A DNA stretch of 12,458 nucleotides from Microbacteriaceae bacterium. GTDB lineage: Bacteria; Actinomycetota; Actinomycetes; Actinomycetales; Microbacteriaceae. Position 1 is the stretch's first letter. Each line of letters opens with the position of its first letter. Below, piece by piece: positions 1-6,209 of the stretch. The stretch is from NCBI GenBank assembly GCA_947452355.1, contig CANGCU010000022.1, positions 1-12,458 of the forward strand. The letters run 5' to 3'. Both the position numbers and the translations under genes were made by a program. Under the pieces are notes generated by a model. That model was not told where the DNA came from, did not search any database, and saw only the letters and a program-made list of their open reading frames with translations.

Positions 1-551
1 AGGAACCAGAGGCCACCGATCACGCCGAGCGCCCCTGCCGACAGGACCGCAGCGGCCGAATTGATTTGTGTCGCGAGGGACACCACAATGACGGGACCGC
101 CAATCCAGATGAGTTCCTGGACGCTGGCATCAAGCGACTGCAGTGTTTGCAGTTGTTTCCGAGGCACCATCGTGGGGTACACGGCCCGCGCGGCGGGTTG
201 AATTGGGGCGAGCGTCGAGCCGATGGCGAATCCGACGACAATGGCCGGAATCGGGTGCAGGGGAACAAGGGCGATGACTCCGATTGCCACCGTCGAAATT
301 GCAATCAGCACGCTTATGACAGGGCGAATTCCGTACCGACTCATATATCGGCTCGTCAGCGGGCTGGCAATCGCCTGCCCGATCGACATTGCCGCGAGCA
401 CCAATCCCGGGATGGTGAAGGTGCCGGTTTGCCGTTGAAGGTGGATGAGTATCCCGAGGCTGAGCATTCCTCCGGGAAAGCGCGCGATGAGCTGAGAGAG
501 TACGACCGAGACGAGTCCTGGGACTCGAAGGATTGCCGCGTAACGCTTCAT
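1..551 (-). CDS. MFS family transporter, N-terminal part (cut by window start)
   Basis: Reading from the ATG at 551 towards base 1 gives 183 codons with no stop, so the gene continues outside the window. The product is strongly hydrophobic, with several membrane helices. After the second helix comes a short basic loop (SRYMSRYGIRPVIS). This resembles the loop 2-3 signature of major facilitator superfamily permeases, and the 'GFAIGSTLAPIQPAARAVYPTMVP' region fits helices 4-5. This suggests a drug/metabolite proton antiporter of the inner membrane; the substrate cannot be told. The ATG at 551 is the first one after an in-frame stop, and GGAG (556-559, complement) lies 4 nt upstream of it. The gene is divergent from nrdA, and the two share a 264-bp control region. 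Confidence is high for a membrane transporter and fairly high for MFS. Confidence 0.8.
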   Translation of the reverse strand, partial: MKRYAAILRVPGLVSVVLSQLIARFPGGMLSLGILIHLQRQTGTFTIPGLVLAAMSIGQAIASPLTSRYMSRYGIRPVISVLIAISTVAIGVIALVPLHPIPAIVVGFAIGSTLAPIQPAARAVYPTMVPRKQLQTLQSLDASVQELIWIGGPVIVVSLATQINSAAAVLSAGALGVIGGLWF

Positions 552-559
552 GTGGCTCC

Positions 560-588
560 AGCCTAGGCGTGAGGTCGGGATGTTTCAC
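560..588 (-). promoter_or_regulatory. Candidate promoter of the MFS gene
   Basis: On the minus strand, GTGAAA (588-583; 4 of 6 match to TTGACA) is followed after 17 nt by TAGGCT (565-560), a TANNNT -10 element. The ATG follows 8 nt after the -10. This is a pattern match only. The transcript would be leaderless or have a very short leader. Confidence 0.35.
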
Positions 589-614
589 CGATTTCGCCGG
601 AACTCGCGGTGAAA
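583..614. repeat. 8-bp dyad TTTCACCG / CGGTGAAA, possible operator
   Basis: TTTCACCG (583-590) and its exact reverse complement CGGTGAAA (607-614) are separated by 16 nt. The left arm covers the candidate -35 element of the MFS gene, so a dimeric repressor bound here would block it. The regulator is unknown, and no regulator gene is visible in the window. Confidence 0.4.
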
Positions 615-638
615 ATGCGTCGGAGGTGGGGTTTAGCC

Positions 639-666
639 TGTGGAGAGCGTGGACAAGTTATCCCCA
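639..666. promoter_or_regulatory. Cluster of three DnaA-box-like 9-mers upstream of nrdA
   Basis: Three 9-mers lie almost end to end. Positions 639-647 (minus strand, CTCTCCACA) have two mismatches to TTGTCCACA. Positions 648-656 (minus strand, TTGTCCACG) have one mismatch. Positions 658-666 (plus strand, TTATCCCCA) have one mismatch to TTATCCACA. Escherichia coli nrdAB is known to carry DnaA boxes in its control region. By analogy, initiator protein may tune dNTP supply here. The site lies 16 bp upstream of the first NrdR box. DnaA binding is an inference from the motifs. Confidence 0.5.
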
Positions 667-681
667 ATTGTGTACGACACG

Positions 682-697
682 CCACAATATATGGGGT
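682..697 (+). promoter_or_regulatory. NrdR box 1
   Basis: Bases 682-697 read CCACAATATATGGGGT and match 13 of 16 positions of the NrdR-box consensus acaCwAtATaTwGtgt, including the A/T-rich core. NrdR is the zinc-ribbon/ATP-cone repressor that shuts off ribonucleotide reductase genes when dATP is bound. The box is upstream of nrdA and is paired with a second box 32 bp away, the usual arrangement. Confidence 0.8.
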
Positions 698-699
698 TC

Positions 700-729
700 T
701 TGCTCTATTCAGAAGCATAGATGTAGTGT
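700..729 (+). promoter_or_regulatory. Candidate nrdA promoter
   Basis: A weak -35 TTGCTC (700-705) and a -10 TAGTGT (724-729, TANNNT type) are separated by 18 nt. They sit between and within the two NrdR boxes, where a repressor would exclude RNA polymerase. A start near 736 would give a leader of about 80 nt that includes a seven-T run (764-770). The exact hexamers are uncertain. Confidence 0.35.
714..729 (+). promoter_or_regulatory. NrdR box 2
   Basis: Bases 714-729 read AGCATAGATGTAGTGT. They match 11 of 16 consensus positions, with a perfect right half (TAGTGT) and a degenerate left half. The start lies exactly 32 bp after the start of box 1, about three helical turns, which is the spacing characteristic of paired NrdR boxes. 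The box overlaps the candidate nrdA -10 element. Confidence 0.7.
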
Positions 730-815
730 TTTCAAGCCAGACCGTTAGAACATCGATTTGGCGTTTTTTTGCCATCTAAACGGCAGATTCCAGGCAGACG
801 AAGGGACGGACACCG

Positions 816-3278
816 ATGAACATCACGGTCGTCAAACGCGATGGAACGCGCGAACCATATGACGCGAACAAGATCAACCTCGCCATCGAAGAAGCCGCAG
901 AGGGTTTCACCGACAAGCTCGCCTGGGTGACACAGATCGGCACCGAACTCGAATTGACCCTGTTCGACGGAATTACCTCGCAACAGTTGGACGAAGCGGT
1001 CATTCAGGTCGCACTCCAAAACGTCAAGGACTACCCGGGATTCGACACGATCGCCGCGCGCCTGCTGCTCAAGACCATTTATAAGAGCGTCCTCGGCGAT
1101 TATTCGACGGCCGACGAACTTAAAGCACTTCACGCCGAACACTTCGAGGCCAACATCCGTCGCGGTGTTGACGAAGGACTCCTCGATTCACGCCTCGTTG
1201 AGATGTTCGACTTTAAGGCGCTCGCCGCTGAACTCGAGCCGGCTCACGACGGACTGCTCAAATACATTGGTGTCGTCACGCTGAACAACCGCTACGGAAT
1301 CAAGGGACGCAACGGCGACCCCCTCGAGGTTCCCCAGTACTTCTGGATGCGCATCGCGATGGGTCTGTCGCTCAACGAACAAAACCCCACCGAGGTCGCC
1401 TTGCGGTTCTATCGCAAGATGTCGACGCTCGAATACTTGGCTGCCGGCTCGACGCTTGTCAACGCGGGCACGTCCTACCCTCAGCTCGCGAACTGCTTCG
1501 TTCTCGAAATGCAGGATGACATCGAGCACATCGCCAAGACCACGCGCGACGTCATGTGGCTTACCAAGGGAACGGGTGGAATCGGCCTTTCGGTGACGAA
1601 GCTTCGTGCCCAGGGCTCGCCGATCCGTTCGAACAACACAGTGTCGACTGGTCCGATTCCGTTCATGCACACAATCGACTCGGTTCTTCGCGCCATTTCG
1701 CGAGGCGGCAAGAAGTTCGGCGCGCTCTGCTTCTACATGGAGAACTGGCACCTCGACTTCCCCGAATTCCTCGACCTTCGCCAGAACTCTGGAGACCCCT
1801 ACCGTCGTACCCGCACCGCAAACACGGCCGTCTGGATTTCGGACGAGTTCATGAAGCGCGTTCAGAATGACGGTGACTGGTACCTCTTCGACCCGCTCGA
1901 GGTCGCTGATCTGAACGAACTGTATGGCGCAGCGTTCTCGGCTCGATACGCCGAATACGTCGCGATGGCCGAGAAGGGTGAACTCAACCTCTTCAAAAAG
2001 ATTTCGGCTCGCGAACAGTTCAAGCAGATTCTCATCTCACTGCAGTCGACATCGCACCCGTGGTTGACCTGGAAAGACACGATCAACCTTCGTGCGCTCA
2101 ACAACAACACCGGCACGATTCACTCGTCGAACCTGTGTACCGAAATTTGCCTTCCGCAGGACGCCGAAAACGTTTCGGTGTGTAACCTCGCGTCAATCAA
2201 CCTCTCGACGCACCTCGTTGACGGAAAATTCGACTGGGTAAAGATGGACGAATCCGCACGCGTCGCGGTTCGCCAACTCGACAACCTCATCGACATCACC
2301 CGCTCGTCGGTGCACGAAGCGGACAAAGCGAACAAGGAAAACCGCGCGGTCGGGCTCGGAATCATGGGCTTCGCCGATATCTGTGAGCGACTTGGCATTT
2401 CCTACGAGAGCGAAGCCGCATACGACCTCATCGACGAAATCACCGAACACATTTCGTATTCGGCAATCGATGAGTCGGCAAACCTCGCGCGCGAGCGCGG
2501 GTCGTATGACCACTTCGACGGGTCGCGTTGGTCTCAGGGACTCGTTCCATTCGATTCGATTGACCTGACCGAAAAGGACCGCGGCGTCGCCATCGACATT
2601 TCGCGGAAGACCCGCCTCGACTGGGACGCACTTCGCGTGAAGGTCAAGGGCGGCATCCGCAACGCAACCCTCATGGCCATCGCACCGACGGCCTCGATTG
2701 GTCTCGTCGCGGGAACGACCCCGGGACTCGACCCGCAGTTCTCACAGATCTTCTCGCGGTCGACGTCGAGCGGGAAGTTCCTCGAAGTGAACCGCAACCT
2801 CGTCGACGCGCTGGCCGCTCGTGGACTGTGGGAATCGGTCCGCGAGGACATCCTCCGTTCACAGGGCGACATTCAGTCGATCCCGTCGATCCCGGACGAC
2901 ATCAAAGAGATTTACAAGACCAGCTTCCAGCTCAACCCCGCGTCGTTCCTCGAGGTCGCGGGTCGGGCGCAGAAGTGGATCGACCAGGCCATCAGCCGCA
3001 ACATGTACCTCGAAACGCGTGACATCGACGAGATGGTCGACATCTATACGAGCGCGTGGACCCGCGGTGTCAAGACCACGTATTACCTCCACATGAAACC
3101 GCGCCACACCGCGGAACAGTCCACGGTCAAGGTCAACAAGGCCGAATCGATTGTCGATGGAAACAAGAAGGGATTCGGTGCAAGCGCAGGCGCACCGGCC
3201 CCTGAACCCGTTGCCGCAGGCGCACCCCGACGAGGTTTCGGCTTCGGCGGCGCAAGCTCGACGGGCGGTGAATCATGA
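816..3278 (+). CDS. nrdA: Ribonucleoside-diphosphate reductase, alpha (catalytic) subunit, class I NrdA lacking its in-frame C-terminal Cys tail
   Basis: NrdA reduces ribonucleoside diphosphates to deoxyribonucleotides in the cytoplasm, together with NrdB. Residues 1 to about 92 form an ATP cone (VVKRDGTREPYDANKI) for dATP/ATP allosteric control, which separates it from class Ib NrdE. Catalytic residues are visible: C227 (LANCFVL), N439-x-C441-x-E443 (SSNLCTEICLP), C456 (VSVCNLASINL), and the radical-transfer pair Y756-Y757 (TTYYLHM). After that comes a Gly/Ala/Pro-rich linker (KKGFGASAG... RRGFGFGG), then the stop at 820 aa. The ORF has no cysteine after residue 757, although the family normally ends in a Cys pair that re-reduces the active site. 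Such a tail (CDSCQ) is encoded just downstream in the -1 frame. The ATG at 816 is preceded by AAGGGA with a 9-nt spacer. The gene is co-directional with nrdB. Confidence 0.95.
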   Translation: MNITVVKRDGTREPYDANKINLAIEEAAEGFTDKLAWVTQIGTELELTLFDGITSQQLDEAVIQVALQNVKDYPGFDTIAARLLLKTIYKSVLGDYSTADELKALHAEHFEANIRRGVDEGLLDSRLVEMFDFKALAAELEPAHDGLLKYIGVVTLNNRYGIKGRNGDPLEVPQYFWMRIAMGLSLNEQNPTEVALRFYRKMSTLEYLAAGSTLVNAGTSYPQLANCFVLEMQDDIEHIAKTTRDVMWLTKGTGGIGLSVTKLRAQGSPIRSNNTVSTGPIPFMHTIDSVLRAISRGGKKFGALCFYMENWHLDFPEFLDLRQNSGDPYRRTRTANTAVWISDEFMKRVQNDGDWYLFDPLEVADLNELYGAAFSARYAEYVAMAEKGELNLFKKISAREQFKQILISLQSTSHPWLTWKDTINLRALNNNTGTIHSSNLCTEICLPQDAENVSVCNLASINLSTHLVDGKFDWVKMDESARVAVRQLDNLIDITRSSVHEADKANKENRAVGLGIMGFADICERLGISYESEAAYDLIDEITEHISYSAIDESANLARERGSYDHFDGSRWSQGLVPFDSIDLTEKDRGVAIDISRKTRLDWDALRVKVKGGIRNATLMAIAPTASIGLVAGTTPGLDPQFSQIFSRSTSSGKFLEVNRNLVDALAARGLWESVREDILRSQGDIQSIPSIPDDIKEIYKTSFQLNPASFLEVAGRAQKWIDQAISRNMYLETRDIDEMVDIYTSAWTRGVKTTYYLHMKPRHTAEQSTVKVNKAESIVDGNKKGFGASAGAPAPEPVAAGAPRRGFGFGGASSTGGES
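3185..3226 (+). repeat. 12-bp direct repeat in the nrdA linker
   Basis: CGCAGGCGCACC occurs at 3185-3196 and again at 3215-3226. The copies are 30 bp apart, so they are in phase, and they encode the two AGAP motifs of the Ala/Pro/Gly linker that precedes the missing redox tail. It could expand or contract in frame by slippage. Confidence 0.6.
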
Positions 3279-3358
3279 ATCCGCTCGACTCTCAGGTGGG
3301 AGAATATTCGGTACCGGTAGATCCCATGGATCTGCTCCAGTGCGACTCCTGCCAGTAA
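3275..3358 (+). CDS. 27-codon ORF encoding an NrdA-type C-terminal redox tail (CDSCQ), overlapping the nrdA stop
   Basis: The ATG at 3275-3277 overlaps the nrdA TGA at 3276-3278 (ATGA), and the ORF ends with TAA at 3356-3358. The peptide has 27 residues and ends in PMDLLQCDSCQ. A terminal C-x2-C followed by Q strongly resembles the ends of class I NrdA proteins (CEACQ-type tails), whose cysteines pass electrons from thioredoxin/glutaredoxin to the active site. It therefore looks like the displaced swinging tail of NrdA. The upstream GGGCGG (3263-3268) lies 6 nt before the ATG and could act as a weak ribosome site for coupled reinitiation. The -1 frame has a stop at 3269-3271, so a fusion would need a frame change within about 3270-3278. 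No classical slippery heptamer is present. It could be a coupled small protein, a recoded extension of NrdA, or the result of a real or artefactual indel. Confidence 0.7.
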   Translation: MNPLDSQVGEYSVPVDPMDLLQCDSCQ

Positions 3359-3421
3359 ACGACACTCGGGGCTATCCCCACCTCTAGACAATCACCAGAC
3401 CAACAACACTTAGGAGTAATC

Positions 3422-4414
3422 ATGGGAATTCTCGGAACAGGAATTCAGGACGGGCTGTTGCTCAAGCCGGTTCGTTACCAGTGGGCGATGGACCTTTACA
3501 ACCAGGCCGTTGCGAACACGTGGTTCCCCAACGAAATTCAGCTCGGCGAAGACATCGCTGACTTCAAGAAGATGACGGACGAAGAACAGCAGGCCATCAC
3601 GTTCCTCATGTCCTTCTTCAACCCCTCGGAACTGATCGTCAACAAGGCACTCGCGTTCGGCGTCTACCCTTACCTCAACGCTGCCGAGGCGCACTTGTAC
3701 CTCGCCAAGCAGATGTGGGAAGAAGCGAACCACTGCATGTCGTTCGAGTACATCCTCGAGACTTTCCCGGTCGACCGCGAAAAGATCTACGCACAGCACG
3801 TTGATCACCCTGCAATCGCGGCCAAGGAAGAGTTCGAGGTCAAGTTCATCAAGCGCATGGCCGAATCCAGCCTCGACATCACCACGACGGCGGGCAAGCA
3901 GGACTTCGTCCGCAATCTCGTTGCGTACTCGGTCATCATGGAAGGGATCTGGTTCTACACCGGGTTCATGGTCGCGCTGTCATTCCGTCAGCGCAACCTG
4001 CTTCGTAACTTCGGCTCGCTCGTCGACTGGATTGTTCGCGACGAGTCGCTTCACCTCAAGTTCGGAATCAATCTCATCCTCACGGTGTTGGAAGAGAACC
4101 CCGACATCGCCACCGAGGAATTTGCTGCCGAGATCAAGCAGATGATTCTGGACTCCGTTGTCATGGAAGAGGAATACAACAAGGCGATGATTCCCAACGG
4201 AATCCTCGGACTCAACGCCGACTACATCACGCAGTACACCAAGCACATGGCGGACCGCCGTCTTGAAGAACTCGGTTTCGAGGCGCACTACAAGGTGTCG
4301 AACCCCGCGAAGTGGATGGCAGCTGCTAACGACACGCTGCAGCTCGTCAACTTCTTCGAGTCGACGAACACGTCGTACGAGGTCAACTCGGGATCGACCG
4401 CGAAAGCGTCATAA
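3422..4414 (+). CDS. nrdB: Ribonucleoside-diphosphate reductase, beta subunit, subclass Ic (Phe in place of radical Tyr)
   Basis: NrdB generates and stores the one-electron oxidant that starts catalysis in NrdA. This is a ferritin-like R2 protein of 330 aa. Metal ligands can be assigned as E70 (NPSELIV), E101 and H104 (EEANHCMSF), E174 (VIMEGIW), and E208 and H211 (RDESLH). The residue four after H104, where E. coli R2 has radical tyrosine Y122, is F108. The first ligand is Glu rather than Asp. Both traits define subclass Ic. All six ligands, F108, and the C-terminal Y319 (TNTSYEV) lie at a constant offset of 19 from the Chlamydia trachomatis numbering I recall (E89, E120, H123, F127, E193, E227, H230, Y338). 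A Mn/Fe cofactor is therefore expected. The ATG has AGGAG (3412-3416) with a 5-nt spacer. The gene lies 63 bp after the small tail ORF. No nrdI or nrdH is present, consistent with a non-Ib system. Confidence 0.95.
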   Translation: MGILGTGIQDGLLLKPVRYQWAMDLYNQAVANTWFPNEIQLGEDIADFKKMTDEEQQAITFLMSFFNPSELIVNKALAFGVYPYLNAAEAHLYLAKQMWEEANHCMSFEYILETFPVDREKIYAQHVDHPAIAAKEEFEVKFIKRMAESSLDITTTAGKQDFVRNLVAYSVIMEGIWFYTGFMVALSFRQRNLLRNFGSLVDWIVRDESLHLKFGINLILTVLEENPDIATEEFAAEIKQMILDSVVMEEEYNKAMIPNGILGLNADYITQYTKHMADRRLEELGFEAHYKVSNPAKWMAAANDTLQLVNFFESTNTSYEVNSGSTAKAS

Positions 4415-4420
4415 CAATCA

Positions 4421-4462
4421 GGAAAGGCCATGTCCTCGGTACGCTGGGGGCATGGCCTTTCC
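4421..4462. terminator. Perfect 12-bp inverted repeat after nrdB; candidate terminator or start-sequestering hairpin
   Basis: GGAAAGGCCATG (4421-4432) and CATGGCCTTTCC (4451-4462) are perfect reverse complements with an 18-nt loop, starting 6 nt after the nrdB stop. It could end nrdAB transcription, but no T-run follows. The right arm contains the ATG (4452-4454) of the next gene, so in a read-through transcript the hairpin would bury that start codon. It could also be a dimeric operator across the aldo/keto reductase promoter. Confidence 0.55.
4440..4445 (+). promoter_or_regulatory. -10 element for a leaderless aldo/keto reductase transcript
   Basis: TACGCT (TANNNT type) is followed by 6 nt and then the ATG, so transcription would start at or next to the A of the start codon. 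No convincing -35 is seen. The G-run just before the ATG is too close to work as a normal ribosome site, which supports a leaderless start. Confidence 0.4.
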
Positions 4463-5288
4463 AGTTAACGCAGTAACACTCAACGACGGAACTTCAATCC
4501 CTCAGCTTGGTCTCGGGACCTATCGTCTTGCCGACGACGACGCGTATCGCGTTGCGTCGCAAGCGCTCGAGATGGGGTACCGCCACATCGACACCGCTCG
4601 TCTGTATCACAACGAGTCCGGTATCGGTCGTGCGATTCGCGAGAGCGGGATTCCCCGTGACGACCTATACATCACAACCAAACTCTGGAACGGCGACCAG
4701 CCCAAGGCACGCGATGCACTCAGCGGGTCACTGGATCGCCTCGGACTCGAACACGTCGACCTGTACCTCATCCACTGGCCTGCGCCATTGCGCGGAACAT
4801 ATGTCGACGCCTGGAAGCAACTCGAGGTCTTGCGCGCCGACGGCCTGACTACGTCAATCGGCGTCAGCAACTTTGAGCCGGAACATCTTGACGCGATCGC
4901 CGCGGTCAGCGACGTCGTTCCCGTTATCAATCAGGTCGAACTCCACCCGCTGTTCCAGCAAAAGGCGCTGCGTGCCGAACACGCGAAACGTGGCATCGCC
5001 ACCGAGTCGTGGGGACCGTTGTGTCACGGTGCGGTCGACCTGGTCGAGGAAATGCCCGCGTTGGTCAACCTTGCCGAACGGTACGAGAAGACGATCGCAC
5101 AGGTCATCCTGCGCTGGCACCTTCAGCACGGCATCATCATCTTCCCCAAGACGTCGAGCAAAGAGCGCCTTGTCGAAAACTTTGCGCTGTTCGACTTCGA
5201 GATTTCGGACGCCGACATACGTGAAATCGACGGCTTTGACATCAACAAGCGACTCGGCACCGCTCCCGCGGACGGGAACTGGGACTAA
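4452..5288 (+). CDS. Aldo/keto reductase (2,5-diketo-D-gluconate reductase-like, AKR5-type)
   Basis: This is an NADPH-dependent oxidoreductase of 278 aa with the (beta/alpha)8 barrel of the AKR superfamily, reducing carbonyl compounds in the cytoplasm. It begins with NAVTLNDGTSIPQLGLGTY, the usual AKR opening. The catalytic tetrad is D47 (GYRHIDTA), Y52 (ARLYHNE), K77 (ITTKLW) and H108 (YLIHWP). The NADPH-binding end is visible as IIIFPKTSSKERLVEN. The length is normal. The same frame is open upstream to 4263, but that stretch overlaps nrdB and is not AKR-like, so the ATG at 4452 is chosen. It follows nrdB by 37 bp, behind a hairpin, and its stop directly abuts the convergent tauE-like gene. 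The physiological substrate cannot be inferred. Confidence 0.92.
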   Translation: MAFPVNAVTLNDGTSIPQLGLGTYRLADDDAYRVASQALEMGYRHIDTARLYHNESGIGRAIRESGIPRDDLYITTKLWNGDQPKARDALSGSLDRLGLEHVDLYLIHWPAPLRGTYVDAWKQLEVLRADGLTTSIGVSNFEPEHLDAIAAVSDVVPVINQVELHPLFQQKALRAEHAKRGIATESWGPLCHGAVDLVEEMPALVNLAERYEKTIAQVILRWHLQHGIIIFPKTSSKERLVENFALFDFEISDADIREIDGFDINKRLGTAPADGNWD

Positions 5289-6146
5289 CTAGCCAGCCGG
5301 GGGAAAGATCGCGCTGATCGCAACGAACAGCAGGACCGCGGCAAGCGCGATTTGGATTGCACGAGGCTTGACCTTGCGCGCCAGGAACGACCCGGCAACG
5401 ATGGCGGGGATTGACCCGAGCAACATGCTCGCAAGCATCCACGGGTCGACAACGATTCCGATGCCCGTTGCCAGACCCGTCACGATGTATCCCGTTCCGG
5501 CGACAACGGCAAGCGGAATCGCGTGCGCGATGTCGGTCGCAACGAGACGGTGCGGCGTCATACGGAACGGGTAAATCGCGGTCATCGCAACGGAACCGAG
5601 TGCTCCGGCGCCGACCGAGGTGAGGGCGACGAGCCCACCGACGATACCTCCGGACGCGATCGTTGCGGGGGCCTGGAACTTCTGGAACGAGGCTGGCTCA
5701 TCGGTGCGGTTCGTACGTGCGGCTTTGATCAGCAGTGGGGCGAGCAACATGCCGATTGCGGTGATGAGGATCACAACACCGATGGCGGTGGTCAGCCACG
5801 ACACCTTTTCAGGCTTGGCGTTCACGGCCACCAAGATGGCGACGATGATCGCGACGGGAATCGACCCCATCCACAGTCGCCGGACGACCTGCCAGTCAAT
5901 GTTTCCCCCGACGCTATGGATTCTTGCGCCGAAAAGTTTGGTGACGGCGGCGAACCACAGGTCGGTGGCAACCGCTGTCGCCGGAGCGACGCCGAGAAGA
6001 AGGATGAGGATCGGAGTCATGACGGCGCCGCCTCCGACGCCGGTCACACCAACGACGAGACCCGTGACGAGTCCGGCGAGTGAATAGCCGAGATCAATTC
6101 CGGTCAGTGCGGGAACGGGGTCGGCGGCGAGGATGAGATCAATCAT
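5289..6146 (-). CDS. TauE/SafE family permease (sulfite exporter-like)
   Basis: The product is a 285-aa integral membrane protein with about eight hydrophobic segments. The N-terminal repeat carries the Gly-rich signature LVTGLVVGVTGVGGGAVMTPIL (residues about 26-47), typical of TauE/SafE (DUF81) permeases. A second Gly-rich copy is GGIVGGLVALTSVGAGALGSVAM. The family exports sulfite, sulfoacetate or other organosulfur anions, or takes up small anions; specificity cannot be assigned from sequence. The ATG at 6146-6144 has a good ribosome site, AGGAG (complement of 6153-6157), with a 6-nt spacer. The gene lies 63 bp downstream of pmt on the same strand, but that gap holds its own candidate promoter and a palindrome, so separate control is likely. 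The stop codon touches the aldo/keto reductase stop. Confidence 0.88.
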   Translation of the reverse strand: MIDLILAADPVPALTGIDLGYSLAGLVTGLVVGVTGVGGGAVMTPILILLLGVAPATAVATDLWFAAVTKLFGARIHSVGGNIDWQVVRRLWMGSIPVAIIVAILVAVNAKPEKVSWLTTAIGVVILITAIGMLLAPLLIKAARTNRTDEPASFQKFQAPATIASGGIVGGLVALTSVGAGALGSVAMTAIYPFRMTPHRLVATDIAHAIPLAVVAGTGYIVTGLATGIGIVVDPWMLASMLLGSIPAIVAGSFLARKVKPRAIQIALAAVLLFVAISAIFPPAG

Positions 6147-6177
6147 GTACGGCTCCTAAGACGGGTGTGATGCGTTA

Positions 6178-6207
6178 ACTCTACTTTATCAGTAGAGAAC
6201 ATCACAA
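6178..6207 (-). promoter_or_regulatory. Candidate promoter of the tauE-like gene with a 7-bp palindrome
   Basis: On the minus strand, TTGTGA (6207-6202) and TAGAGT (6183-6178) are separated by 18 nt. Inside lies the inverted repeat CTCTACT (6179-6185) / AGTAGAG (6191-6197) with a 5-nt centre. This is a likely operator overlapping the -10. The hairpin could instead be a pmt terminator, but no U-run follows on the minus strand. Confidence 0.45.
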
Positions 6208-6209
6208 AA

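Noticed and set aside
552..815. Chromosomal origin because of clustered DnaA-like boxes
   Set aside because: No dnaA, dnaN or other origin genes are nearby, there are only three boxes, and the position directly before NrdR boxes and nrdA fits gene regulation better.
730..815. B12 riboswitch in the nrdA leader
   Set aside because: Riboswitches of this type control class II nrdJ. The leader is short, shows no B12-box-like conserved element, and the encoded enzyme is class I.
3269..3282. Change in copy number of a 7-bp tandem repeat (TGAATCA/TGAATCC) as the cause of the nrdA frame break
   Set aside because: Removing one copy puts the downstream sequence in the wrong frame. Adding a copy still leaves the TGA in frame. 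Neither restores the CDSCQ tail.
3368..3380. GGGG-CTAT-CCCC hairpin and a further DnaA-like CTATCCCCA between the tail ORF and nrdB
   Set aside because: The stem is only 4 bp with no T-run. The 9-mer is isolated with two mismatches to TTATCCACA, so neither is convincing.
4263..4451. Upstream extension of the aldo/keto reductase frame
   Set aside because: It overlaps the end of nrdB and reads as Arg/Thr/Ser-rich shadow sequence. The family N terminus begins at the ATG at 4452.
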